From the NCBI RefSeq assembly GCF_014280935.1, contig NZ_JACLZI010000056.1, positions 186,001 through 250,000 on the forward strand: a stretch of DNA of 64,000 nucleotides. Reading direction: 5' to 3'. Shown here in pieces: positions 53,907 through 63,717 of the stretch (positions are counted from its first letter, which is position 1; each line of letters begins with the position of its first letter). The translations under genes and the position numbers were made by a program. The notes below the pieces were generated by a model. That model had not been told where the DNA came from, did no database searches, and saw only the letters and a list, made by a program, of their open reading frames with translations. Source of the stretch: Aquibacillus kalidii. Its GTDB lineage: Bacteria; Bacillota; Bacilli; Bacillales; Amphibacillaceae.

Positions 53907-53937
53907 AGACAGTCCAATTGGGCTGTCTCTTCTTTTA
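53907..53937. terminator. shared terminator of convergent genes
   Basis: AGACAGTCC and GGGCTGTCT pair around AATT; T-rich on both strands. Confidence 0.7.
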
Positions 53938-54552
53938 ATAGTGTATGATCTTTGTAGTAACTAAGCTCGTCGTTATTCCCACCATAAAAATAGTTATCAG
54001 TGAAAGGACAATAGCCTCTTTTGAAATGAATAATCCTCCAAGTAGTACAATAACAAAATCTATAGTAAAAATTAATATCCCAACATTTAGTTTAAAGGCA
54101 TTCGCTATAATCTGTGCTAACAGATCTGTTCCACCAGTGCTTGTTTTAAATAGAAGCATGATACCAATACCTAGCCCTACAAACACTCCTCCAAATATGG
54201 CACTAAACAAAGGTTGCGGTTCAGCCCAAAACCTTACTGTTCGTAAAGAAGGTTGTAAAATATCAATCATCAACGAAGAAATACAAAGGCCGTATAAGCT
54301 GTTATAAAAATATAACCTGTCTTTAAACCATGCTAAAAGAAAAACTGGCAGACTACATAAAATAATCGTTAACCCTACCTGGTAATCAAATAAATAATGG
54401 ATAACTAATCCAATACCAATTACCCCACCATCTAACACTTCATAAGGCGTAAGAAAAACATTTATTCCAAACGATAGCAGCATACTTCCACCTATCGTCG
54501 CACTAGCTTTTTTCAAAATAGACACAAGAAACCAACTCCATTTAAGGGACAT
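53935..54552 (-). CDS. YitT family membrane protein (short form)
   Basis: 205 residues, five to six helices with GGSMLLSFGINVFLTPYEVLDGGVIGIG near the N-terminus and FKTSTGGTDLLAQI near 135, both YitT signatures. It lacks the C-terminal DUF2179 domain of full-length (~280 residue) YitT proteins. Function unknown. Confidence 0.85.
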   Translation of the reverse strand: MSLKWSWFLVSILKKASATIGGSMLLSFGINVFLTPYEVLDGGVIGIGLVIHYLFDYQVGLTIILCSLPVFLLAWFKDRLYFYNSLYGLCISSLMIDILQPSLRTVRFWAEPQPLFSAIFGGVFVGLGIGIMLLFKTSTGGTDLLAQIIANAFKLNVGILIFTIDFVIVLLGGLFISKEAIVLSLITIFMVGITTSLVTTKIIHY

Positions 54553-54618
54553 GCTAAATTATATGTCTGCATGAATAGAATAAGAAGATGGGATATCATA
54601 TTAAACCGACACTATAAA

Positions 54619-54645
54619 AATCGCCATTCTTATAGAATGGCGATT
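54619..54645 (-). terminator. terminator of the CorC-type gene
   Basis: AATCGCCATTC and GAATGGCGATT form an 11-bp stem past the stop at 54676. Confidence 0.7.
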
Positions 54646-54675
54646 AGTGTTCACCTGAAAGAATACAATCATATC

Positions 54676-55986
54676 CTAATCAGATTTTCTTGTTATTTTA
54701 ACCTTATTGATTCTCTTTTCCTCTACTTCCTCAACAGTAAGATAGTAGTCGTTAAATTCAACCGTTTTTAGGTGCTCCTCTTCCTCTTCTTTTGGAATAT
54801 ATCCTAATTGTCCAATAATATATCCACCTAACGTATCATAATCTTCAGAGGACACCGGTTCATCAATTATCTTACTAACCTCGTGTAAACCTAAAGTACC
54901 ATTTACAATAAAGGTATTTTCATTAATTCGCTCATACTCAAACTCTTCTTCATCATGCTCATCAAAAATATTACCAACAATCTCTTCTAGTAAGTCTTCT
55001 AGCGTGACGATTCCGGCTGTCCCTCCAAATTCATCCAGTACTACCGCTAAATGAACTTTGTACTTCTGCAAGTCTTTAAACAGATCGTCGGCCATTCTAG
55101 AATCAGGGACGAAAAAAGGCTCTCTTAGAATACTTTTTATGTTCAAGCTATCATGGATGCCATTTTCCAAATAGTGAAACAGGTCTTTTACATTAAGGAT
55201 TCCGATAATGTTGTCGATATTCCCATCATAAACAGGATACCTCGTATATTTTTCTTCATTAACAAATTGAACTACCTCTTTTAAGCTGTATTCAATTGGA
55301 ATAGCCGTTACATGAGTTCTGTGAATCATGATATTCGAAATAACTGTGTTGTCAAATTGAAAAATATTATTAATCATCTGCTTTTCACGATCTTGAATGG
55401 CTCCTCTTTCTTCGCCAACATCAACCATCATACGGATCTCTTCTTCGGTCACTTGATCATCACTTTGATTTGGATCCACTCCAAATAAACGAACCAATCC
55501 GTTTGTGGATAGCGTTAAAAGTTTAACGAAAGGGGAAGTGATCACAGCTAATATCGTTAACGGTCTTACGACAAACTTTGATATTGATTCTGCTTTAGTC
55601 ATTGCAATTCTTTTCGGTACTAACTCACCTATGACTAATGTAAAGTATGACAAAATTAAAGTAATTAAGATTGTGGAAAATGTCTCTAGTAATTCTTCCG
55701 AAAGGGGTACTCCAATGTCAGATAACAATGTTGCCAACTGACCAGCAAAACTACCTGCTGCAAAGGCACTTGCAAGAAATCCGGCCAGTGTTATCCCTAC
55801 CTGAATAGTAGCCAGAAATTTACTTGGTTCAGATAATAAGCTTTGTAAAAGAATTGCCTTCTTATCGCCTGCCTCTGCCGCCATTTTTACTTTATTATCA
55901 TTTAAAGAGATCAGAGCCATTTCAGACGCAGCGAAAAAGGCATTTAATAATATTAATAACACTAAAATAATAACTTCTATGGGCAA
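54676..55986 (-). CDS. CNNM/CorC-type membrane protein (hemolysin family)
   Basis: 436 residues: DUF21 membrane domain (about 1-190, with LLILLNAFFAASEMALISL), two CBS domains (about 205-335), and a C-terminal CorC_HlyC domain ending in VEEKRINKVKI. Proteins of this type are linked to magnesium export or homeostasis. TTG 55986 lies 7 nt after GGAGG. Confidence 0.9.
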   Translation of the reverse strand: MPIEVIILVLLILLNAFFAASEMALISLNDNKVKMAAEAGDKKAILLQSLLSEPSKFLATIQVGITLAGFLASAFAAGSFAGQLATLLSDIGVPLSEELLETFSTILITLILSYFTLVIGELVPKRIAMTKAESISKFVVRPLTILAVITSPFVKLLTLSTNGLVRLFGVDPNQSDDQVTEEEIRMMVDVGEERGAIQDREKQMINNIFQFDNTVISNIMIHRTHVTAIPIEYSLKEVVQFVNEEKYTRYPVYDGNIDNIIGILNVKDLFHYLENGIHDSLNIKSILREPFFVPDSRMADDLFKDLQKYKVHLAVVLDEFGGTAGIVTLEDLLEEIVGNIFDEHDEEEFEYERINENTFIVNGTLGLHEVSKIIDEPVSSEDYDTLGGYIIGQLGYIPKEEEEEHLKTVEFNDYYLTVEEVEEKRINKVKITRKSD

Positions 55987-56354
55987 TTTTACTCCTCCGT
56001 ATAAACATAAATTATTAGTATTATTCTACACGTATTACAGCAGAATTATCAACTTTTAAAGTAAGTTTCACGGAAAGGAAATCATTCATTCGTTGCATTT
56101 CGAACACTAATCGGTAACATAACGGCTTCTGTTTTCCATATCCTCAGGAGGCATTTCTCATCTATACACCCATACAAATACAAGATGCCTTTTATCTACT
56201 TCATGTTGAGATTCTGCTAAAGCTGAACAACCTTCTCCTTGAATCAGACTAACTGTTTAACCACTGCATGAACTGTCAGTATATGATACTACGTTATAAC
56301 TACCCTATGGAGTCGGAGAAAGTCTTCTTGTCTATCTTTTAAAACGATATTTCC
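55987..56354. other. 367-nt gap, nothing recognised
   Basis: No gene or firm hairpin between the stop at 56355 and the CorC-type start; a promoter for the latter must lie here but was not pinpointed. Confidence 0.4.
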
Positions 56355-57386
56355 TCATTTAAGCTTCACACTATAAAACCGCATTGCCCTTGGTACACCC
56401 TTTATTTCAAAAACACCAGTTAGGATTAAATGCATCAGGCGGTACTCCCAAAATAAATCGCCCAAATATTGATTGGAGTGTCCAATTACTTCTCCTATTA
56501 GTCGTGCTGACTTCATAAAATCCTTTTTCTCTTGTTCGCTATGTAGTTTCTCAGCTGCCTGTATAATATAACCATCGTAATAGGACTCTTGCACACTGTG
56601 TATCGCTTGATTTTCCCAAATCCTTAGAACCTCTTTGTTTGAAGCTAACTGTTGCCACTCTTCCTCCAACTGTTTACGTTTCTCTGAAGATAATGGTGGA
56701 ACTTTCCTATTTTCTTCATAAATGTTAATCAATCTTTCATGATCCATTTCTCCCATATGTAACGTAATTATTTCCGTACCACGTTCTGTCTTATAAGGTG
56801 TTGTTGTATTCACGATAAAAATATCATTTGCTTTTTCTTTTAATAAAAATAATGCAAATCGCAAAGCTGTTTGCTCATGAGCACTGTCACCAACCCATAT
56901 TGTAACAGGCCTATTTTCTGGAATAGTTGTGACCATGGAAACCGCACGATTAAAATCATCTATATAATGCAGCATGTATTTCTCATCTAGATTTAGATGG
57001 TTTATTAACCATTCATACCTGTTACGAAGTCCTTCCTTTTCATGTAGCTTCCAAACGGGACCAACCGAAAATAGATCGGAGAAAGCGATCATTTTTTCTT
57101 TATCCTGCATTCCCGTATCTGACATAGCCATTCTCAAGCTACCAGCAGGCGAGTCACCAAACACAATATGATAGCCCTCATAGCTTTTGCTATTTTCCAA
57201 TTCGGCTTGCTTCTTTTTATAATTCAAAAAGTCGTGATACGTCTTTTTCATATCTTTTACCAACTGCATCTCCGTATATTGATCCGTATCTTCAGCTAAA
57301 TCTATCCGGAAAAGCATTAGATATAAAAATGATTTAACTTCTTCATCAGTCGAACTTTCCACGAGTTTCTTTAATTCATCCACCAA
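56355..57386 (-). CDS. DUF1835 domain protein
   Basis: 343 residues. YHIVFGDSPAGSLRMAM near residue 70 starts the DUF1835 domain, and GPVWKLHEKEGLRNRYEWL follows; the C-terminal part fits the partner DUF3658. Function unknown. GTG 57386 follows GGAGGG. Confidence 0.85.
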   Translation of the reverse strand: MVDELKKLVESSTDEEVKSFLYLMLFRIDLAEDTDQYTEMQLVKDMKKTYHDFLNYKKKQAELENSKSYEGYHIVFGDSPAGSLRMAMSDTGMQDKEKMIAFSDLFSVGPVWKLHEKEGLRNRYEWLINHLNLDEKYMLHYIDDFNRAVSMVTTIPENRPVTIWVGDSAHEQTALRFALFLLKEKANDIFIVNTTTPYKTERGTEIITLHMGEMDHERLINIYEENRKVPPLSSEKRKQLEEEWQQLASNKEVLRIWENQAIHSVQESYYDGYIIQAAEKLHSEQEKKDFMKSARLIGEVIGHSNQYLGDLFWEYRLMHLILTGVFEIKGVPRAMRFYSVKLK

Positions 57387-57521
57387 TAGATACCCTCCTA
57401 CAAAATAATTTTATCCAGTTAATTTTAACATAAAATTCCATATATCATTGAAAAATACCCTTTTAAAAACAAGGAATAAGATTACCTAAATAGCTCAAAC
57501 TATTCAAAAAGGAGAATAATC

Positions 57522-57962
57522 ATGCGACATGTAAAAGCATTAACTATAAAGTTTATAGCTACATTTGCACTTTTGTATCTCATTCTCGGAGTCTTAGGTG
57601 ATTTATCTTTTACTGCGGTATTTTCGATCACTGTTGTTTTAGGCGTAGTTTCTTATTTAATAGGAGACTTACTCCTACTACCTAAAACAAATAACATCAT
57701 TGCAACTGTAGCAGATCTGGGATTAGCATTTGTTCTTATTTATTGGATGTCTGATGCAATGACTCCCGTTACGGATACATTCGGTATTTCCGTTATTGCT
57801 GCTTTAGCAGTTGCGCTTTGTGAAGAGCTCTTCCATCGTTACTTAGCAAACAACCTACTCCCTAAAAAGAATACTCCGTTAAGAAACTTGAAATACCTAA
57901 CGGAGACTTCAGAGGAATTAGCTGAACCTACCATTAATCGAATTGATACAGATAAACTCTAA
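57522..57962 (+). CDS. YndM family (DUF2512) membrane protein
   Basis: 146 residues, four helices, with SYLIGDLLLLPKTNN and VADLGLAFVLIYWM typical of DUF2512, then a polar C-terminus. AAAGGAG before the ATG. Function unknown. Confidence 0.85.
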   Translation: MRHVKALTIKFIATFALLYLILGVLGDLSFTAVFSITVVLGVVSYLIGDLLLLPKTNNIIATVADLGLAFVLIYWMSDAMTPVTDTFGISVIAALAVALCEELFHRYLANNLLPKKNTPLRNLKYLTETSEELAEPTINRIDTDKL

Positions 57963-57970
57963 GAGATAGA

Positions 57971-57997
57971 CCATCAAACCGTTTATGCGTTTGATGG
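57971..57997. terminator. hairpin between convergent genes
   Basis: CCATCAAAC and GTTTGATGG form a 9-bp stem; short T tracts on either strand. Confidence 0.6.
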
Positions 57998-58017
57998 CCT
58001 TTCCATGTTGCTTATGT

Positions 58018-59556
58018 TTAAGGTATATGATGATATTGCACTTCATCGTGCCGTTCTAAATACCAGTTATGAAAGGAAGTAGCAAACTCTACTGGTACAT
58101 CCTCAATCCCCTCCACATGAATAGGTGAGGACCTATTTACTGTAGATAGCGAAGCAACATGAAACTTCTTTTGTACGAAAGATTGGGAGATAGACATTTC
58201 AATAACCTTTTGACGCTTCGTGATGAACAACCTACTAGTTAATCCCCCACGTCGCCATTGTAACTGATCATTGGTCACTAAATATTGTGTGTGCACATAA
58301 TCAAGAATGCGATTGATGTAAATCCATACGAATAAAATAACGGAAATGATCCACCATGCTGACTCTAAACCAAATACCCTCGGTTTAAAATAAAATAACG
58401 CGCCGGTAGCTAGCAACCAAAACCAGCTTGGTCTTAGTAGCTTAATCCATAGAGATTTTCGCGGTAATCTTTTCATACCCGATTCCACGTGATACCCTGG
58501 CAACAATTGCTGAATAAGTTCATGAGCTTGGTTCATAGGCAAAAAAGGATAGAGGGAATTGACATCTACTGCACTCTGTTCTGAATTAGGATTCACCGAG
58601 CTAACCAGTTTTACTTCGGCCAAACCTACAATTCGCTTTAAGAAGGATTGAGTAATTTCTAATCCTTGAACCTTTTGCTTCTCAATCGAAAAATAGCTTT
58701 CATTTAACACACCCCTGTTAATAAAAATATGTGTGTTATTAGAAGATATTTCATATTTACCGTACCGAATCATCGTTCTCGTAACACCTATTGCCACTGC
58801 GATGGCAACCCCAACTACAACAAGGAGTAAGATCAGCCACTTGCTAGCTAAAAATTGATCGAGTAGTCCATCCAATTCCTTTTCTTCGGGTAAAAAGGAT
58901 TGTATTTCATCGAACAAACCACCTAGTAACGGAATAAATGCAAGGTAACTAAATGAAAGAAAGCTCGCTTTCCATAAGTCACGTTTAGTTGGAGTAAAGT
59001 GAACAACCTTACTCTCGTTGTCCTGCTTTATTTTTGGATCTGGGTTTTCTACATCTGACTCCGAACCGTCTAACTCTGTCCCTTCTTGGTTCTCTTTTAA
59101 ATTCGTTTCATCAGGCTCAGTTGTCTGTACTTCTACTAATTTCAGTAAAAAATCTGCGTGTTTTTTCGATACAACTTCGAATGTGATCGCATCATCCACT
59201 CCGTCCATTGCTGTTTCAAAAGTAATCGACGTTAAGCGAAAAACTTTGTGGAAGATAGTTGTTTGTCTCGTCACATTTTGAATTTTTGAAAAAGGGATTG
59301 AGCTCGTATTTTTCGTGAATATCCCTTCTTTTAAGTAGAAGGTTCGCTCTTCCCATTCATAGGTTTCATAAAACCAACTCCAAACAATATAAATAAGGCG
59401 CCACACAACAATAACAAGAAACGCATACCTACCATATTCAAACAACCAGAAATCAGAGTCCCTTTTAATCACAAAAAGCAGCAATGCAATTATCAAATTA
59501 TTTTTTACAAACTGGTAAATACGATAAAGAATGGTTAACGGATGGTATCGCATCAT
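58018..59556 (-). CDS. ydbT: PH domain (bPH2) membrane protein YdbT-like
   Basis: 512 residues, close to B. subtilis YdbT. Three bPH2 modules separated by paired helices; SIPFSKIQNVTRQTTIF, FSIEKQKVQGLEITQSFL and ITKRQKVIEMSISQSFV are the recurring segments. An acidic insert (about 155-185) is notable. The 3' partner of ydbS overlaps by 4 nt. Such pairs have been tied to resistance to certain antimicrobial peptides; here that is inference. Confidence 0.87.
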   Translation of the reverse strand: MMRYHPLTILYRIYQFVKNNLIIALLLFVIKRDSDFWLFEYGRYAFLVIVVWRLIYIVWSWFYETYEWEERTFYLKEGIFTKNTSSIPFSKIQNVTRQTTIFHKVFRLTSITFETAMDGVDDAITFEVVSKKHADFLLKLVEVQTTEPDETNLKENQEGTELDGSESDVENPDPKIKQDNESKVVHFTPTKRDLWKASFLSFSYLAFIPLLGGLFDEIQSFLPEEKELDGLLDQFLASKWLILLLVVVGVAIAVAIGVTRTMIRYGKYEISSNNTHIFINRGVLNESYFSIEKQKVQGLEITQSFLKRIVGLAEVKLVSSVNPNSEQSAVDVNSLYPFLPMNQAHELIQQLLPGYHVESGMKRLPRKSLWIKLLRPSWFWLLATGALFYFKPRVFGLESAWWIISVILFVWIYINRILDYVHTQYLVTNDQLQWRRGGLTSRLFITKRQKVIEMSISQSFVQKKFHVASLSTVNRSSPIHVEGIEDVPVEFATSFHNWYLERHDEVQYHHIP

Positions 59557-60041
59557 TCATCGACTTCCTTTAATTTTGCATATTCAGCAAGTGTATCCTT
59601 CAGCTGAATGGCAACCTGTTCATCTAGCGCAGGGATAGCGTGTGAGGACCCCATTGTTTCCACCTTAATCTCGCGCAATTGATAGATTCGTAGTATCGGC
59701 CCTTGCCTAGTCGAGATAGACTGTACTTTTGCAATTGGAACGGTAACCCATTCCTTTTTCAAAATACCATAGCTTAACTGGATATACTCCTCATCTACCT
59801 GGTAACGCCAGCTTTCGTATAAATACTTAGGCTTGATTAAGGACCAAACCGCATCCAAAACCGTATAAGCAGTTAAAGCAATGAGAATCCAACCAATCCA
59901 AACAGGCCATGCAAAATGGAAATCTAGCCAAAATAATACCGCTAATACAATAAAGCCAATCACAATACCAATCACTTCAGAGATTAGCCAGGCTTTCTGC
60001 GCCCTAGGTGACAATTTATTTTCTAATACAGAATCATTCAT
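59553..60041 (-). CDS. ydbS: PH domain (bPH2) membrane protein YdbS-like
   Basis: 162 residues: two helices (about 20-60) then one bPH2 module with VPIAKVQSISTRQGPILRIY. ATG 60041 is 6 nt after AAAGGATG. First gene of the ydbST pair. Confidence 0.87.
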   Translation of the reverse strand: MNDSVLENKLSPRAQKAWLISEVIGIVIGFIVLAVLFWLDFHFAWPVWIGWILIALTAYTVLDAVWSLIKPKYLYESWRYQVDEEYIQLSYGILKKEWVTVPIAKVQSISTRQGPILRIYQLREIKVETMGSSHAIPALDEQVAIQLKDTLAEYAKLKEVDE

Positions 60042-60195
60042 GAACAACATCCTTTGCTTAGGAGAAATTGAGGAGCATTAAGTATTAATACTAGTTCCTC
60101 TAAGATACGTTATACCCCTTTCTAATGTTTCATTGGATTTATAATTAGTAGAGAGGTTAGCCTATTTTTTGTTAATCCCAGCTAAATCCTAATAG

Positions 60196-60380
60196 TCATT
60201 TCTTATCGTCCTTCTTCCAGTTATAAGGTGTTTTAGACCAGTTATAGAACACCAAAAGCAAGAACATGATAAAGCTGACGCCAATATTATCTATCCAATC
60301 AACTTCTTGTTTATCAATTAATTGCCAAGTCATTAATCCTATAAAATAAAAGTAGGAAAACGGATACTATTTTTAATCAT
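60196..60380 (-). pseudogene. small membrane gene with a frameshift
   Basis: ATG 60380 (after GGTGGTGG) reads MIKNSIRF and soon stops. A shift of one base continues as YFIGLMTWQLIDKQEVDW, a helix and NWSKTPYNWKKDDKK to 60196. Together about 57 residues. The second frame alone could also start at ATG 60333. Family not recognised. Confidence 0.45.
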
Positions 60381-60473
60381 TATCCACCACCAGTCTATTT
60401 CTATAGAGTCAAATACATAACCGTCCATTTCTTAGAGGACGAATAATCCGTAGATTTGAAATGGCAATCAAAG

Positions 60474-60683
60474 TTATCTTATTAATTTCTTTAATTCTTC
60501 TAATTCTGCCAGTGCACCTGATGCAGAATAATATTTCATTTTATTTTCTACTATTGCTTTTTCTTCTTCCAAACTTAATTCCTCAACTGTTTTCGTTACA
60601 TCCTTTAACGATTGGAGTGTTTCTGATTTAAGTACGATTAGTTCTTCTATACGGGTATTAATATATTCATTCAAATCCATCAT
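60474..60683 (-). CDS. small coiled-coil protein
   Basis: 69 residues, acidic and helical (LEEEKAIVENKMKYY, then ALAELEELKKLIR). GGGAGGA before the ATG. Family not recognised. Confidence 0.7.
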   Translation of the reverse strand: MMDLNEYINTRIEELIVLKSETLQSLKDVTKTVEELSLEEEKAIVENKMKYYSASGALAELEELKKLIR

Positions 60684-60825
60684 TGATGTCCTCCCTCTTT
60701 TTAGACTGGTTTAATCGAATGATCCACCTGTATTTATAAACAGCAGTAGATTCGGTATCAGCTTTGTATTTTATTGTTCCAGTAATGAAAAATCAGATAA
60801 AAAGATTGACCGTTTTAGAGAATCA

Positions 60826-61326
60826 TTATTGAAAAAAATCCACAGCATAAAAACGACAAATTTGATAGATGTAAAGGAAAGAAAGGATAAGTAGGATGGA
60901 ATTTAAAAACAATTGTTTGCTTGCTCCCGTGTTTTTTTCATATCTGTGGAGGAGCCAGTACCACATTACAAGGAACACGACAGGAGTTCCAAGAAACATC
61001 CAAGATGGCGCATATTCAGGACTTGGAAAGGGAAACAAAGTGGATAGAAAGATGCTATAAACAATTAAAGTTCCTGTAATAAACAAACTAATAAATTCAA
61101 GAGTATGTGTCGGGTGAATCAGCTGCACCTTATTCGAAGATGATTTCATACTCATAAAACGCCATGTATAATCACTAAGCCACAACACACTAAAAATAAA
61201 AGGAATTAATAATACAACTACGTTTAACTTGCCAACAAATCCAGCCCCTAATAAAACGACAAAGGAAAAGAAGGAGAGGATTATAAGAGCCATGAAATAA
61301 CCGATATGCAAAAGTATTTTTTTCAA
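60826..61326 (-). CDS. hypothetical membrane protein
   Basis: 166 residues with five helices. TTG 61326 fits the AAAGGA site; GTG 61335 lies inside it. Family not recognised. Confidence 0.68.
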   Translation of the reverse strand: MKKILLHIGYFMALIILSFFSFVVLLGAGFVGKLNVVVLLIPFIFSVLWLSDYTWRFMSMKSSSNKVQLIHPTHTLEFISLFITGTLIVYSIFLSTLFPFPSPEYAPSWMFLGTPVVFLVMWYWLLHRYEKNTGASKQLFLNSILLILSFLYIYQICRFYAVDFFQ

Positions 61327-61393
61327 AACACCCACTTCCTTTCCTGTCCACTATAGGAGAAACCACTACATCCTCCCTCTAGATTTCTACAGA

Positions 61394-61705
61394 CTAATTA
61401 GTTAATTCCTCTTTTGAGACTACTTTCCATCCATGTGTTTTCAGTCTCTCTATATAGGTATTCATCTCGATTTCTTGTTTTTCTAACACAAGTGGATGCA
61501 AGGAAACAAAACATTCACTCGATGCATAATTGATTGTAACCTTCACTACTTCATATCCATTGTGGAACCCCGGATGAAATCCTGGATCTTCTATGATATC
61601 TCCTTTTATAGGGCGAATATTCGATTCAAATGTTTTCATCAATACTTCTCCAGCATTGTTTTCTTCTTTACTGGAAGATATAAAAATTAATAAGTTTATT
61701 TTCAT
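61394..61705 (-). CDS. hypothetical soluble protein
   Basis: 103 residues, mixed alpha/beta, with GYEVVKVTINYASSECFVSL in the middle and a C-terminal GWKVVSKEEL. TAGGAGA before the ATG. Family not recognised. Confidence 0.65.
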   Translation of the reverse strand: MKINLLIFISSSKEENNAGEVLMKTFESNIRPIKGDIIEDPGFHPGFHNGYEVVKVTINYASSECFVSLHPLVLEKQEIEMNTYIERLKTHGWKVVSKEELTN

Positions 61706-61920
61706 CGCTATCTCCTACTTTCTGATTTTATAGTGCTAATTTGAATATGAACCACCTTGTAAAGAAAATCTATTATCCCCTCTTAGCTGCCACCCTTCAA
61801 AATAATTCATTTATTATGCCAGCCATACACAGCACTATCCTATCCATATTTTGTTTTTTGGGAATGAGACGACTCCGCAGTTAGTAAAAGAACAAACACT
61901 TTCCTAGCAGTAATCTAGAA

Positions 61921-62439
61921 TCAACGTTTTCCTTCATACCATTCCAAAGCTTTCCCTTCTATTTCTTTAACAAGCTGATCCTTGCCATTAATATAAGCTT
62001 CCATATCATAGGGGAATTGTTGTGCTAACTTTTCTTTTAACTCACTATACTGTTTCTGGACATCTGAATGGTTATGTATGTAGTCTCGGAAAGCAAGATG
62101 CCTTATTACTTCGTGACTTCCTGCTTGATATATATGGACATGATGGGAGCGATTATCTCCCCCTTTTTGAAAATACCTTCGTCCAGGAAGGCCGTTCTCG
62201 CCTTTTGGTTCATACCCGATTTCCCCCATAGACTTGTCGTATTTATCAACATAGTTAATGTCTTTGACGACAGGCATGATATCTATAACTGGTTTAGCTT
62301 TCAGTCCTGGAACAGCTGTGCTGCCAATATGATGTATCGCTACGATTTCGTTTTCAAAAATCTGATACAGTTTCTCTGCCTCTTCCGAAAATAATTGAGA
62401 CCACTTTTCACTATAGGAACTTACTTCAACCTTTCTCAA
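61921..62439 (-). CDS. GrpB family nucleotidyltransferase-like protein
   Basis: 172 residues. HIGSTAVPGLKAKPVIDIMP near residue 37 and RSHHVHIY near 97 are GrpB (UPF0157) signatures; the fold is of the nucleotidyltransferase superfamily. TTG 62439 follows AAGGA and overlaps the stop of the upstream gene by 4 nt. Confidence 0.9.
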   Translation of the reverse strand: MRKVEVSSYSEKWSQLFSEEAEKLYQIFENEIVAIHHIGSTAVPGLKAKPVIDIMPVVKDINYVDKYDKSMGEIGYEPKGENGLPGRRYFQKGGDNRSHHVHIYQAGSHEVIRHLAFRDYIHNHSDVQKQYSELKEKLAQQFPYDMEAYINGKDQLVKEIEGKALEWYEGKR

Positions 62440-62774
62440 ATCAATCTTCCTTTTTGTTTAGCAATTTTGTTATTTTGTATTAGCATTATCCCCCAATAAA
62501 CTAGTAAGTATAGGAAACCTAAAACTACGTAGATCGACCAAATGGCACCTTGCTGAAACTGAATTATCATGTGCTCCCATTCATTTACATTCCTAGCTCT
62601 CCCTATACTATTTAAGATACCAATTATAGGAGTACTTATCGAAAAAAGAATGGCAATGATTGATAAATTCCGCCTTTTCTTTTTCATTATGTATGTTATT
62701 GCTAAAGCTATTGTTGCGAACAGAAATAAATAATATACGAACCAAACCCAACTAGGTAATGACTCCCAATGCAT
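62436..62774 (-). CDS. hypothetical membrane protein coupled to GrpB
   Basis: 112 residues, three helices, polar loop RARNVNEWEHM. TGAGGTGAT before the ATG. Family not recognised. Confidence 0.72.
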   Translation of the reverse strand: MHWESLPSWVWFVYYLFLFATIALAITYIMKKKRRNLSIIAILFSISTPIIGILNSIGRARNVNEWEHMIIQFQQGAIWSIYVVLGFLYLLVYWGIMLIQNNKIAKQKGRLI

Positions 62775-63301
62775 CTTATCACCTCAACTACTTTCTTTTA
62801 ACAAGTATTCTATTAATTTTTACTTTACGTTATAATCATCATGTTAAGTACACCATTAAGTATAACATCAGGCTACACAATTGAATTTTAATTTTTTTGA
62901 CTATTGATTGTAATAGTTATGGAAGAAGGCTTCTTTTCCTGTAGATAACTGTGACTTTACTATTCATACGGATTTATTCATGAGAAAGTTTCTTTTATTT
63001 AGTATTTTGAAGTCATGGTGATAATGATGACGCATTCTATATATGATTCGGCTTATATCTTACTCGATTGACGCATTCTATCCCCATATTGACGGATTCC
63101 CTACCCCGATTGACGCATTCAGTGACTAGATTGACGCATATGGAGGATGAGTATTTATCATCAATCAAAAAGGTGGGAAATTTTAAGTCTGCATTGATGG
63201 TGAATATTTTAATGAAATAATTGTAGATGTTAACCAAGAATGATAACTATAGAAAATAGCTATCCAGCATATCTTATCCATAAAAAAAAGTGGGGATTAT
63301 A
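62775..63301. other. intergenic region holding the first TGACGCATTC array
   Basis: Apart from the 21-nt-period array at 63028-63141, nothing was recognised in this stretch. Confidence 0.5.
63028..63141. repeat. 21-nt-period array with TGACGCATTC core (first)
   Basis: TGACGCATTC at 63028, 63069 and 63111, TGACGGATTC at 63090 and TGACGCATAT at 63132. Steps from 63069 on are exactly 21; the first step is 41, with a blurred unit between. Spacers are 11 nt and variable. Confidence 0.88.
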
Positions 63302-63517
63302 TTGAAGACAGTGGCAAAATATTTGCAGCTTACCTATATCGCGTGTTTAGTTGGAGTGTCTGTCCTTCTCATACTTGGTATTGCTGTGGATATATTTCCT
63401 TTTAACAGAAGAATCTCAGCTATTGATTTTCGCTTGATTGCGATGGTGCTTGCACTTCTTTCATTACTATTAGCTATTATATCTAGGCTTCTTTTAAGAT
63501 TTAGTAAAAGGGATTAA
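63302..63517 (+). CDS. small two-helix membrane protein between the two arrays
   Basis: 71 residues, helices about 7-33 and 43-65, basic end RFSKRD. TTG 63302 lies after GTGGGGAT; GTG 63290 overlaps it. Family not recognised. Confidence 0.62.
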   Translation: MKTVAKYLQLTYIACLVGVSVLLILGIAVDIFPFNRRISAIDFRLIAMVLALLSLLLAIISRLLLRFSKRD

Positions 63518-63520
63518 TTA

Positions 63521-63558
63521 GTCCTCCCAATCTATCAAGTTACGTAGATTGGGAGGAC
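63521..63558 (+). terminator. terminator of the small membrane gene
   Basis: GTCCTCCCAATCTA and TAGATTGGGAGGAC form a 14-bp stem. Confidence 0.8.
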
Positions 63559-63570
63559 TTCGTTTTGCAA

Positions 63571-63685
63571 TGACGAATTTAATAATGAAACTGACGGATT
63601 CCCTCACTCGAATGATGCATTTAAGACTAATTCGCCCGATTTATCCGGTAGTTTGGCGCATTCCTCCAACGGATTGACGCATTCG
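63571..63685. repeat. 21-nt-period array with TGACGCATTC core (second)
   Basis: TGACGAATTT 63571, TGACGGATTC 63592, TGATGCATTT 63613, degenerate unit 63633, TGGCGCATTC 63654, TGACGCATTC 63675. Same period and core as the array at 63028, on the other side of a small gene. Confidence 0.88.
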
Positions 63686-63717
63686 TATCAAGTTTTCTTA
63701 ATATCTAAACACCTAAC

